Positions 9,054-16,847 of a DNA stretch of 64,000 nt are shown here, one piece after another. The translations under genes were made by a program, and so were the position numbers. This stretch comes from Mycobacteriaceae bacterium (GTDB lineage Bacteria; Actinomycetota; Actinomycetes; Mycobacteriales; Mycobacteriaceae). Numbering within the stretch: the first letter of the stretch is position 1; the number at the start of each line of letters is the position of its first letter. The stretch is taken from positions 1 to 64,000 of the forward strand of contig JAPOKC010000013.1 of the NCBI GenBank assembly GCA_029977845.1, written 5' to 3'. Under the pieces are notes generated by a model. The model ran no database searches. It was not told where the DNA came from and worked only from the letters and a program-made list of their open reading frames with translations.

Positions 9054-10036
9054 AGCTCGCCGCGCAACCGGACCGCCGCGGCGTTGGCGGCGACGTGCTG
9101 CGACAACGCCTCCTGGCCGGCAACCACCAGCGAGGCATCGCCGTGCCAGGCGGCCAGTGCGGGGGAGACCAGCGCGCGACCGAAGGAGAACGTCAGCGGC
9201 CAGGGGGTCTTGTGTTTCTGCATGGCCGCCAGGTTCGCGGTGGCGCGCTCCGGGGGCTGACCGCCGGACAGGAACGCCACCCCGGCCAGATCATCCGGCC
9301 AGGCGCGCAACACCTCGACGGTGGCCTCGGCGACCTGCTCGGGTGTGCCGGGCGCGGCGTTCTCGCCCTCGGTGATCATGTTGGGCTTGAGCACGATTCC
9401 GGCCAGATCCACGTTGAGCAATCCCAGATGCTCGCGCACCGCCTCGTGTACCGCAGCGGTCACCTCGGTGCAACGCTCGATGCCGTGGCTGCCGGCCATC
9501 AGCACCTCGGGCTCGACAATCGGGACGATCCCGGCCTGCTGGCAGGCGGCCGCATAGCGCGCCAGCGCGTTGGCGTTGCTCACGATCGAGCCGCGGCTGG
9601 GGGTCTCATCGGTGATCGAGTACACGGCCCGCCACTTGGCGAACGCCGCACCCATCTCGGCATAGTGGGCCAGCCGTTCGGCCAGCCCGTCCAGACCCTC
9701 GGTGATGGTCTCGCCGGGCAGCCCGGGGCACGGTTTGGCGCCGGTGTCGACCTTGATGCCGGGCAGGATGCCCAGCGCGCGGACGGCCTCGGGGAACGGA
9801 GTGCCGTCGGCGAAGGTCTGATTCAACGTCTCGTCGCAGAAAATGATGCCGGAGACGCCGTCGGACAGCCCCGGTGCGGCCGAGAGCAGTTCGCGGTAGT
9901 CGCGCCGGCTCTCGGCCGACGGTGTGACGCCCGCCTTCTCCAGGCGCTGTGACATGGTGGCGATGCTCTCGTCGGCGGCCAGGACACCCTTGCCGAAGGT
10001 GACCATCTGGGCGGCGATCTGCCTGCAGTCATTCAT
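9041..10036 (-). CDS. fda: Class I fructose-bisphosphate aldolase
   Basis: A 331-residue aldolase of the Schiff-base type, making fructose 1,6-bisphosphate (and possibly sedoheptulose 1,7-bisphosphate) from triose phosphates. Typical motifs are GKGVLAADESIATM, RRDYRELL, KWRAVY, the lysine of GIVLKPNM that forms the imine, and FLSGGQ. Mycobacterial glycolysis normally uses a class II metal aldolase, so a class I enzyme beside phosphoribulokinase and fructose bisphosphatase fits a Calvin-cycle role; that link is inferred. The ATG at 10036 matches the family N-terminus. Confidence 0.93.
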   Translation of the reverse strand: MNDCRQIAAQMVTFGKGVLAADESIATMSQRLEKAGVTPSAESRRDYRELLSAAPGLSDGVSGIIFCDETLNQTFADGTPFPEAVRALGILPGIKVDTGAKPCPGLPGETITEGLDGLAERLAHYAEMGAAFAKWRAVYSITDETPSRGSIVSNANALARYAAACQQAGIVPIVEPEVLMAGSHGIERCTEVTAAVHEAVREHLGLLNVDLAGIVLKPNMITEGENAAPGTPEQVAEATVEVLRAWPDDLAGVAFLSGGQPPERATANLAAMQKHKTPWPLTFSFGRALVSPALAAWHGDASLVVAGQEALSQHVAANAAAVRLRGELQSA

Positions 10037-10153
10037 GCCGACAAGGTAAGGCTCGGGCGGTGCGGGGCCCATCACCCATGCGGTGGATACGCCGGGGGGA
10101 CTGTCCCACCGGAGATGGACACGCCGGAAACGGGCGGGCAGCATCTGTTGGCT

Positions 10154-11089
10154 ATGACGACGAATGCCCGGTTGCGCGCGCTGGTCGAACTGGCCGACGC
10201 GGGATCCGTGCGCGGGGCCGCCGAGCGACTGGTGGTTACCGAGTCGTCGGTGTCCTCGGCGGTGCGCGCACTGTCGGAAGAGATCGGTATCGCGCTGGTG
10301 GACCGCAACGGGCGGGGGGTGAAGCTGACTCCCGCCGGAGTGCGCTACGTCGAGTACGCCCGGCGCATCCTCGGTCTGCACGACGAGGCGATCCTGGCCG
10401 CACGCGGCGAGGCCGACCCGGGGCGGGGTTCGGTGCGACTTGCCGCGGTCACCTCGGCCGGGGAGTTGCTGATCCCGGCGGCGCTGGCGTCGTTTCGGGC
10501 GCAGTACCCCGAAGTGGTGCTGAACCTGGAGGTCGCGTCGCGAAATGACGTGTGGCCCATGCTGTCCCGTCACGAAGTCGATCTGGTGATAGCCGGCCGC
10601 CCGCCGGAGGATCTGCAACGGCACGCGCGAATCAGGGCCGTCAGCCCCAACAACCTGATCGTCGTAGGGGCGCCGGATCTCGCGGCGGATTTTCAGCCGG
10701 CCGGCGTCACCTGGCTGTTACGCGAACCCGGGTCGGGCACCCGTTCGGCGATGTCGGCACTGCTCGACGAACTCGACGTGGCCCCGACCTTTCTGGTGCT
10801 CGGTTCCCACGGCGCCGTCGTCGCGGCGGCGGTGGCCGGACTCGGGGTCACCTTGGTCTCTCAGCAGGCCGTGCGGGTACAGCTGGAAAGCGGTGCGCTG
10901 GTGGAGATCCCGGTCCCGGGCACACCTCTCAAACGACCCTGGCACCTGGTGACTCAGCCGACCCCGACAAAGTCGACGGAGCTTCTCGTCGCACATTTCA
11001 TCGCGCAGAAGGAGCCGGGCTGGCGACCGGTCAGTGCGCGCCCAGCGCCGCGCGCCGGCGCTCATGCAACCGCAGCACCATCGGCGTGA
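10154..11089 (+). CDS. cbbR: LysR-family regulator, probable CbbR
   Basis: A 311-residue LysR regulator with an N-terminal winged helix (ARLRALVELADAGSVRGAAERLVVTESSVSSAVRALSEEIG, split by a turn at residue 17) and a periplasmic-binding-like effector domain from about residue 90. It lies between the aldolase (divergent) and phosphoribulokinase (convergent, overlapping by 59 nt), the usual company of CbbR. An in-frame ATG at 10115 would add 13 residues. Upstream there is a direct repeat TGGAYACGCCGG at 10084 and 10116. The CbbR label rests on context. Confidence 0.82.
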   Translation: MTTNARLRALVELADAGSVRGAAERLVVTESSVSSAVRALSEEIGIALVDRNGRGVKLTPAGVRYVEYARRILGLHDEAILAARGEADPGRGSVRLAAVTSAGELLIPAALASFRAQYPEVVLNLEVASRNDVWPMLSRHEVDLVIAGRPPEDLQRHARIRAVSPNNLIVVGAPDLAADFQPAGVTWLLREPGSGTRSAMSALLDELDVAPTFLVLGSHGAVVAAAVAGLGVTLVSQQAVRVQLESGALVEIPVPGTPLKRPWHLVTQPTPTKSTELLVAHFIAQKEPGWRPVSARPAPRAGAHATAAPSA

Positions 11090-11915
11090 AGATCAACTGC
11101 ATCGCCAGCTCGAACTTGCCGCCCGGGCAGACGATGGTGTTGGCCCGTGACATGAACGAGTCGTGCAGCATCGACAATAGGTAGGGGAAGTCGATGCCGT
11201 GCGGGTCGCGGAACCGGATGATCACCATCGACTCGTCGGCGGTCGGAATGGACCGCGCGATGAACGGATTCGATGTGTCCACCATCGGCACGCGCTGGAA
11301 GTTGACGTCGGTATAGGTGAACTGCGAGCAGATGTAGTTCACGTAGTCCGGCATCCGGCGCAGGATGGTGTCGGTGACCGCCTCGGAGGTGTAACCGCGA
11401 GAGATCTTGTCGCGGTGCAGTTTCTGGATCCACTCGAGGTTGATCACCGGGACCACGCCGATCTTGAGGTCGGCGTAGCGCGCGACGTTGACATCGCCGG
11501 TGACGATCGCGCCGTGCAGGCCCTCGTAGAACAGCATGTCGGTGTTCTCCGGGAGCGTCTCCCACGGTGTGAAGGTGCCCGGTGACTGACCGTACGGCTC
11601 GGCCTCCTTGTCGTCGTGCAGGTACTTGCGCACCTTGCCGGTGCCGGTCTCGCCGTAGGTGCGGAACAGCTCCTCCAATTCCGGGAACAGGTTTGAGTCC
11701 GGCCCGAAGTGGCTGAAGTTGTGATTGCCGACCGCATGGGCCTCGGCGATCTTGGTCTTCATCTCGGCCCGGTCGTAGCTGTGGAAGCTGTCACCCTCGA
11801 TATAGGCGACGTCGATCTCCTCGCGGCGGAAGATCTGCTCGAAGGTGCGCATGACCGAGGTGGTGCCGGCGCCCGAGGAGCCGGTGACCGAGATGATGGG
11901 GTGCAGTCGGGACAT
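11031..11915 (-). CDS. prk: Phosphoribulokinase
   Basis: A 294-residue kinase that converts ribulose 5-phosphate to ribulose 1,5-bisphosphate, the RuBisCO substrate. The P-loop is GSSGAGTT (residues 12-19), followed by the diagnostic YIEGDSFH, NHNFSHFGPDSNLF, LFYEGLHG and VPVINLEWIQKLHRDK. The length fits the octameric bacterial class. A strong GAGGAGG ribosome site precedes the ATG at 11915, which is 11 nt after fbp, so the two genes form an operon. This enzyme has no known role without RuBisCO, which makes the island's missing cbbLS notable. Confidence 0.96.
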   Translation of the reverse strand: MSRLHPIISVTGSSGAGTTSVMRTFEQIFRREEIDVAYIEGDSFHSYDRAEMKTKIAEAHAVGNHNFSHFGPDSNLFPELEELFRTYGETGTGKVRKYLHDDKEAEPYGQSPGTFTPWETLPENTDMLFYEGLHGAIVTGDVNVARYADLKIGVVPVINLEWIQKLHRDKISRGYTSEAVTDTILRRMPDYVNYICSQFTYTDVNFQRVPMVDTSNPFIARSIPTADESMVIIRFRDPHGIDFPYLLSMLHDSFMSRANTIVCPGGKFELAMQLIFTPMVLRLHERRRAALGAH

Positions 11916-11926
11916 CGGATCCTCCT

Positions 11927-12997
11927 CTAGCGGGTGGGTGAACGGAACAGGCCACGGCTTCCGTACAGCGGGGATGTGCGCGGGTTGTCGTCGTTGTTGT
12001 GGTAGTCCTCGATCCGGCGGACCTCGTCGGCGGCGCCGAAGATGAACGGCACCCGCTGGTGGATGTCCTTCGGTTGCACCTCGAGCAGCCGGCCGCGGCC
12101 GGTGCTGGCCAACCCACCGGCCTGCTCGATGAGCAACGCGATCGGATTGGCCTCGTAGAGCAGGCGCAACCGGCCGGCCTTGCTCGGGTCCTTGGAGTCG
12201 CGCGGATAGAGGAAGACCCCGCCGCGGCTCAGGATGCGGTGCGTCTCGGCGACCAGGGAAGCCACCCAGCGCATGTTGAAATCCTTGCCACGCGGCCCGG
12301 TCTGGCCCTCCATGCACTCGTCGATGTAGCGCTGCACGGCCGGCTCCCAGAACCGGCGGTTGGAGGTGTTGATGGCGAACTCCTTGGCCTCGGCCGGAAT
12401 CCGGATGGATTCGCGGCTCAGGAAGAACTCGCCGAGACCGGGGTCGAGGGTGAAGGCGTGCACGCCGGTGCCCACGGTGAGCACCAGCATGGTCGACGGT
12501 CCGTAGATCGCGTACCCGGCGCACACCTGCTCGGTGCCGGGCTGCAGGAAGTCCTCCGGTTCGGGGTGGCCGTCTCCGTCCGGCGCCCGCAGGATCGAGA
12601 AGATGCTGCCGACGGACAGGTTGACGTCGATATTGGACGAGCCGTCCAGCGGGTCGAAGATCAACAGATATTTGCCGCGGGTGTACTGCTGAGGGATCTG
12701 GTAGGGCTCGTCGAGTTCCTCGGAGACCATGCCGGCGGTCTGCCCGCCCCACTCGCAGGCACGTACGAAGTAGTCATTGGCCAGCACGTCGAGCTTCTGC
12801 TGGACTTCGCCCTGGACGTTGACCGCGTCGGCCGCTCCGAGTACGCCGCCGAGTTCACCCTGCGCGACCCGCTTGGAGATGGCCTTGCAGGCCAGTGCGA
12901 CATCGAGGATGAGCGCGTTGAGATCGCCGCTGGCTTCCGGATGCCGGGCGCGCTCCTCGATGAGGAAGCGCACCAGGGTGGTGTGGTTGGCAAGCAT
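11927..12997 (-). CDS. fbp: Class I fructose-1,6-bisphosphatase
   Basis: A 356-residue phosphatase of the inositol-monophosphatase fold, regenerating fructose 6-phosphate in the Calvin cycle. The metal ligands appear as SEE (Glu93, Glu94) and FDPLDGSSNIDVN (Asp115, Asp118). The C-terminal sugar-binding KDFNMRWVASLVAETHRIL is intact. Mycobacteria use the unrelated GlpX (class II) for gluconeogenesis, so this class I enzyme looks pathway-specific. The start is the ATG at 12997, behind GGGAGG; a TTG at 13018 would add seven residues. It diverges from the hydrogenase operon. Confidence 0.95.
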   Translation of the reverse strand: MLANHTTLVRFLIEERARHPEASGDLNALILDVALACKAISKRVAQGELGGVLGAADAVNVQGEVQQKLDVLANDYFVRACEWGGQTAGMVSEELDEPYQIPQQYTRGKYLLIFDPLDGSSNIDVNLSVGSIFSILRAPDGDGHPEPEDFLQPGTEQVCAGYAIYGPSTMLVLTVGTGVHAFTLDPGLGEFFLSRESIRIPAEAKEFAINTSNRRFWEPAVQRYIDECMEGQTGPRGKDFNMRWVASLVAETHRILSRGGVFLYPRDSKDPSKAGRLRLLYEANPIALLIEQAGGLASTGRGRLLEVQPKDIHQRVPFIFGAADEVRRIEDYHNNDDNPRTSPLYGSRGLFRSPTR

Positions 12998-13136
12998 GGG
13001 GTCTCGGCCTCCCGTCAACGTCCGGATGCCCGGGAGCGACGCGCTCTTCCGGGCGGGTCAATGCTGTCCGGAAAGCCGGCCGCGGTCCATCCCCCGGGTG
13101 GGTGGGAGGCTGGGGGGAGCGCCGAGAGGGCAAATA

Positions 13137-13169
13137 CGAATCGAATTTCACGGCATGAAATTCGACTCG
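13137..13169. promoter_or_regulatory. Inverted repeat, candidate CbbR operator, in the fbp-hucS intergenic region
   Basis: The 14-nt arms CGAATCGAATTTCA and TGAAATTCGACTCG differ at one position and flank CGGCA. The centre reads T-N11-A, the LysR-type box bound by CbbR proteins. The whole 386-nt gap (12998-13383) otherwise holds a CCCCCGGGGG palindrome at 13210-13219, a possible -10 TACTGT at 13223-13228, a short leader ORF and a hairpin. One operator could therefore serve both the Calvin-cycle operon (leftward) and the hydrogenase operon (rightward). Confidence 0.6.
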
Positions 13170-13269
13170 AAACTTCACTAAAAACACGGGCGATTCCTGT
13201 AGCGAATTACCCCCGGGGGCGTTACTGTTCACAAGCTTGGTTCAGGCGCCTGAGACCTGGGAGGTCCGC

Positions 13270-13329
13270 ATGACTGCAGTGTTGTCAGCGGTATTGAAGG
13301 CGCCCCGCAATATTCATAACAACGCATAA
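13270..13329 (+). CDS. Possible 19-residue leader peptide of the hydrogenase operon
   Basis: ATG at 13270 is preceded by GGGAGG at 5-nt spacing, a better ribosome site than many genes here. It encodes MTAVLSAVLKAPRNIHNNA and stops at 13329, 54 nt before hucS. The peptide resembles nothing I know. It could be a regulatory uORF or chance. Confidence 0.4.
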   Translation: MTAVLSAVLKAPRNIHNNA

Positions 13330-13344
13330 ACGCAGTTGCCTCAC

Positions 13345-13365
13345 CGGCCCGTGCAAGTCGGGCCG
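13345..13365 (+). promoter_or_regulatory. Hairpin between leader ORF and hucS
   Basis: CGGCCCG and CGGGCCG form a perfect 7-bp stem around a 7-nt loop. No U-run follows, so it is not a standard terminator. It ends about 8 nt before the AAAGGAG ribosome site of hucS and could affect initiation or mRNA stability. Confidence 0.45.
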
Positions 13366-13383
13366 ACTGAAAGGAGTTCGCCC

Positions 13384-14355
13384 ATGGCGTCAGTTCTGTG
13401 GTTGCAGGGAGGGGCATGTAGCGGTAACACCATGTCGTTCCTCAACGCCGACGAGCCCAACGTCGTCGACCTGATCGTCGATTTCGGCCTCGAGGTGATC
13501 TGGCATCCCTCGCTGGGTATGGAGCTCGGCAACCATGCGCAGAAGATCTTCCGGGACTGCGCCAGCGGCGCCCGCCCGATGGACGTCTTCGTCTTCGAGG
13601 GCTCGGTCATCGAGGGCCCGGACGGCTCGGGCCGGATGGACATGTTCGCCGACCGCCCGATGAAGGAGTGGGTCACCGAACTGGCCTCCCAGGCCGGTAT
13701 CGTCGTCGCGATCGGTGACTGCGCCTGCTGGGGCGGCATTCCCGCGATGGAGCCCAACCCGTCCGGATCGACCGGCCTGCAGTTCCACAAGCGCGCCAAG
13801 GGCGGCTTCCTGGGACCGAACTTCAAGTCCAAGGCCGGCCTGCCGGTCATCAACATCCCGGGCTGCCCCGCGCACCCGGACTGGATCACCCAGATCATCG
13901 TCGCGCTGGCGACCGGACGCACCGGCGATATCGCCCTGGACGACCTGCAGCGGCCGGCCACCTTCTTCAAGACCTTCACCCAGACCGGCTGTACCCGCGT
14001 GCAGTTCTACGAGTACAAGCAGTCCACGATGTCCTTCGGTGAGGGCACCCGCACCGGCTGCCTGTTCTACGAGTTCGGCTGCCGCGGACCGATGACCCAC
14101 TCGCCGTGCAACCGCATCCTGTGGAACCGCCAGTCCTCGAAGACCCGCGCCGGCCAGCCCTGCTACGGCTGCACCGAGCCGGAGTTCCCGCACTTCGACC
14201 TGGCTCCCGGGACGCTGTTCAAGACCCAGAAGATCGCCGGGACCATCCCGAAGGAGACCGGCACCGGCACCAAGAAGCTGTCCTACATGGCAGCGGCGGC
14301 CGCGGCGCGCATCGCCGCACCGGACTGGTCCAAAGAAGACATGTTCGTGGTCTGA
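13384..14355 (+). CDS. hucS: [NiFe] hydrogenase small subunit, group 2a (Huc-like)
   Basis: The 323-residue iron-sulfur subunit passes electrons from the nickel site to the acceptor. It lacks a Tat signal, so the enzyme is cytoplasmic-side. Proximal ligands are Cys12, Cys113 (GDCACWGG) and Cys161 (IPGCPAHPDW); the usual second Cys of CxxC is Asn15. Distal ligands are Cys203, Cys226 and Cys233, with Gln200 where standard enzymes have His. Medial ligands are Cys242, Cys260 and Cys263. Three Cys per cluster agrees with the three [3Fe-4S] clusters reported for M. smegmatis Huc, which oxidises atmospheric hydrogen. The ATG at 13384 follows AAAGGAG. It is the first gene of a nine-gene operon. Confidence 0.93.
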   Translation: MASVLWLQGGACSGNTMSFLNADEPNVVDLIVDFGLEVIWHPSLGMELGNHAQKIFRDCASGARPMDVFVFEGSVIEGPDGSGRMDMFADRPMKEWVTELASQAGIVVAIGDCACWGGIPAMEPNPSGSTGLQFHKRAKGGFLGPNFKSKAGLPVINIPGCPAHPDWITQIIVALATGRTGDIALDDLQRPATFFKTFTQTGCTRVQFYEYKQSTMSFGEGTRTGCLFYEFGCRGPMTHSPCNRILWNRQSSKTRAGQPCYGCTEPEFPHFDLAPGTLFKTQKIAGTIPKETGTGTKKLSYMAAAAAARIAAPDWSKEDMFVV

Positions 14356-14400
14356 CCACGCCACACAACGACCACAACGAATTTCTGGAGGAACCTCTCA

Positions 14401-16008
14401 ATGACCGCTATGGATCTGCACGTCAGCCCGCTCGGACGCGTCGAGGGTGACCTCGACGTCCGGGTGACCATCGAAGACGGGGTCGTCACCTCGGCCTGGA
14501 CCGAAGCCGCCATGTTCCGCGGCTTCGAGATCATCCTGCGGGGCAAGGACCCGCAGGCCGGCCTCATCGTGTGTCCGCGTATCTGCGGCATCTGCGGTGG
14601 CAGTCACCTCTACAAGTCGGCCTACGCGCTGGACACCGCATGGAAGACCACCATGCCGGCCAACGCGACGCTGGTCCGCAACATCGCGCAAGCCTGCGAG
14701 ACCATTCAGTCCATCCCGCGCTACTTCTACGCGCTGTTCGCAATCGACCTGGTGAACAAGAATTACGCCAAGTCGAAGCTGTATGACGAGGCCGTGCGCC
14801 GCTTCGCCCCCTACGTGGGCACCAGCTACCAGAAGGGTGTGGTGCTCTCGCAGAAGCCGGTCGAGGTCTACGCCATCTTCGGTGGGCAGTGGCCGCACTC
14901 GTCCTTCATGGTGCCCGGTGGTGTCATGGGCGCGGCCACGCTGTCGGACGTGACCCGTTCGATCGCCATCCTGGAGAATTTCAAGGACAACTGGCTGGAG
15001 TCGGACTTCCTCGGCTGCAGCATCGATCGCTGGCTGGAGAACAAGACCTGGGAGGACGTGCTGGCCTGGGTCGACGAGAACGAGTCGCAGTACAACAGCG
15101 ATCTCGGCTTCTTCATCCGCTACTCCCTGGACATCGGCCTGGACAAGTACGGCCGCGGTGTGGGCAACTACATCTCCACCGGCACCTACTTCGATCCGAC
15201 GCTGTACCGCAACCCGACCATCGAGGGTCGCAACAAGGCGCTCATCGGCCGCGGCGGCATCTACGCCAACGGTCAGTGGCACGAGTTCGATCAGGCCCGG
15301 GTCCGCGAGGACGTCACCCACTCGTTCTACGAGGGCAGCCGGCCGTTGCACCCGTTCGAGGGGGAGACCATCCCGATCGATCCGGAGAAGGCCAAGAAGC
15401 AGGGCAAGTACAGCTGGGCCAAGTCGCCCCGCTACGAGATCGAGGGTCTGGGCAACCTGCCGCTGGAGACCGGTCCGCTGGCCCGCCGGATGGCGGCCGC
15501 CGGACCGAACGCCGGAGCACATCAGGACAACGACCCGCTGTTCCTGGACATCCTCAACAAGATCGGCCCGAGCGTGCTGACCCGTCAGCTGGCCCGCCTG
15601 CACGAGGCTCCGAAGTACTTCAAGTGGGTTCGGTCCTGGCTGGATCAGCTGGACCTCAAGGAGAGCTTCTACAGCAAGCCCACCGAGTACGCCGAGGGTA
15701 AGGGCTTCGGTTCGACCGAGGCGGCACGTGGTGCGCTGTCGGACTGGATCGTGCTCGAGAACAACAAGATCAAGAACTACCAGGTGATCACGCCGACCGC
15801 ATGGAACATCGGTCCGCGCGACGGCCAGGACGTTCTCGGCCCGATGGAGAAGGCTTTCATCGGTGCCCCGATCGTCGACCCCGAGGATCCGGTCGAACTC
15901 GGCCATGTGGCTCGCAGCTTCGACTCCTGCCTGGTCTGCACCGTGCACGCCTACGACGGCAAGACCGGCAGGGAACTGTCCAAGTTCGTTGTCAACGGAA
16001 TGGTGTGA
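14401..16008 (+). CDS. hucL: [NiFe] hydrogenase large subunit, group 2a (Huc-like)
   Basis: The 535-residue catalytic subunit carries the Ni-Fe(CN)2CO centre. The N-terminal ligand motif is RICGICGGSH (Cys62, Cys65) and the C-terminal one is DSCLVCTVH (Cys510, Cys513, His516). A 19-residue tail after His516 should be removed by the maturation protease once nickel is inserted. Expected activity is H2 to 2H+ plus 2e-, feeding the respiratory chain. The start is the ATG at 14401 behind TGGAGG; an ATG at 14410 is an alternative. It follows hucS by 45 nt. The hyp genes needed to build the centre are not in this window. Confidence 0.95.
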   Translation: MTAMDLHVSPLGRVEGDLDVRVTIEDGVVTSAWTEAAMFRGFEIILRGKDPQAGLIVCPRICGICGGSHLYKSAYALDTAWKTTMPANATLVRNIAQACETIQSIPRYFYALFAIDLVNKNYAKSKLYDEAVRRFAPYVGTSYQKGVVLSQKPVEVYAIFGGQWPHSSFMVPGGVMGAATLSDVTRSIAILENFKDNWLESDFLGCSIDRWLENKTWEDVLAWVDENESQYNSDLGFFIRYSLDIGLDKYGRGVGNYISTGTYFDPTLYRNPTIEGRNKALIGRGGIYANGQWHEFDQARVREDVTHSFYEGSRPLHPFEGETIPIDPEKAKKQGKYSWAKSPRYEIEGLGNLPLETGPLARRMAAAGPNAGAHQDNDPLFLDILNKIGPSVLTRQLARLHEAPKYFKWVRSWLDQLDLKESFYSKPTEYAEGKGFGSTEAARGALSDWIVLENNKIKNYQVITPTAWNIGPRDGQDVLGPMEKAFIGAPIVDPEDPVELGHVARSFDSCLVCTVHAYDGKTGRELSKFVVNGMV

Positions 16009-16847
16009 GCGAAGAACTCACACCCGAAACGCAAAGCGCCCCAGGTGGTTTCGAGGACATCGACCTCGAGCCACCTGGGTGCGCTGTATTGGTCGTCGGT
16101 TGCGGCAATCTGCTGCGCGGCGACGACGGCGTCGGTCCGGTTCTGATCCGCCACCTCTGGGACCGTGGTGTGCCCGAGGGTGCCCGACTTGTCGACGGCG
16201 GTACCGCCGGGATGGATGTCGCCTTCCAGATGCGCGGAGCCAAGCAGGTGGTGATCGTGGACGCCTCAACGACGGGCGCCGTTCCCGGAACCGTCTACCG
16301 GGTGCCGGGCGAGGAACTCGACGACCTGCCCCCGCTGTCGGGTCTGCACACCCATTCGTTCCGCTGGGATCACGCCATCCCATTCGCCCGCTGGGCACTC
16401 GGGGATGCCTGCCCGACCGATATCACCGTGTTCCTGATCGAGATCGCAGAGATGGAACTCGGCGCCGATCTGTCCGCACCGGTGGAGAAGGCCATGGAGC
16501 AGGTGATCGACCTCATCGAGCGTGACTACCTCGCACCGCTGCGGCCGCAGACCCCGGATCAGGTCAGCGTGGAGATCAACGCCGACGGCTATCTGCGGAT
16601 GGACGCGGCCCTGGCCGCCAGCCGGTTCCCGTCTGACGCGCTCGCCGCGGTGCCCCGCGACGGTGAACTGTGGCTCTTCCCGCTGCGCGGTCCGAGCAGC
16701 GGCGGTCTGTTGCTCAAGCAGCGTAATCCGGCCGGCGATCGTGCCGTGCTGGTCCGGGAAGTTCTCCCGGACGGTTTTCCGGGCGGACTGCGTACGGCAT
16801 CCTGGGACGATGAGCACAAGGCTCTTCGGATACCTCTCGAGCCGTGA
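16005..16847 (+). CDS. Hydrogenase maturation endopeptidase with extra C-terminal domain
   Basis: A 280-residue protein starting at a GTG that overlaps the hucL stop by 4 nt. Residues 27-185 form a HybD/HyaD-type protease (VVGCGNLLRGDDGVG with the nickel-sensing acidic residue, VIVDAST, and a conserved His in LHTHSF). It should clip the HucL tail after His516. Typical family members are about 150-200 residues; here another ~95 residues follow, containing WLFPLRGPSSGGLLL, with no family I recognise. The extension may dock the large subunit or the operon's accessory proteins. Confidence 0.88.
   Translation: MSEELTPETQSAPGGFEDIDLEPPGCAVLVVGCGNLLRGDDGVGPVLIRHLWDRGVPEGARLVDGGTAGMDVAFQMRGAKQVVIVDASTTGAVPGTVYRVPGEELDDLPPLSGLHTHSFRWDHAIPFARWALGDACPTDITVFLIEIAEMELGADLSAPVEKAMEQVIDLIERDYLAPLRPQTPDQVSVEINADGYLRMDAALAASRFPSDALAAVPRDGELWLFPLRGPSSGGLLLKQRNPAGDRAVLVREVLPDGFPGGLRTASWDDEHKALRIPLEP

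Noticed and set aside
10084-10127. Direct repeat TGGAYACGCCGG upstream of the LysR gene as an autoregulatory site
   Set aside because: One copy overlaps a possible longer coding start and the spacing (32 nt) does not fit a LysR box, so it is mentioned only in the gene entry.
11031-12752. A 573-codon frame seeming to fuse upstream sequence to phosphoribulokinase
   Set aside because: The upstream part lies in another frame of fbp; phosphoribulokinase has its own strong ribosome site and ATG at 11915.
13210-13219. CCCCCGGGGG palindrome upstream of the hydrogenase leader as a specific operator
   Set aside because: It is only 10 nt of pure G/C in a GC-rich genome; noted within the region but not called separately.
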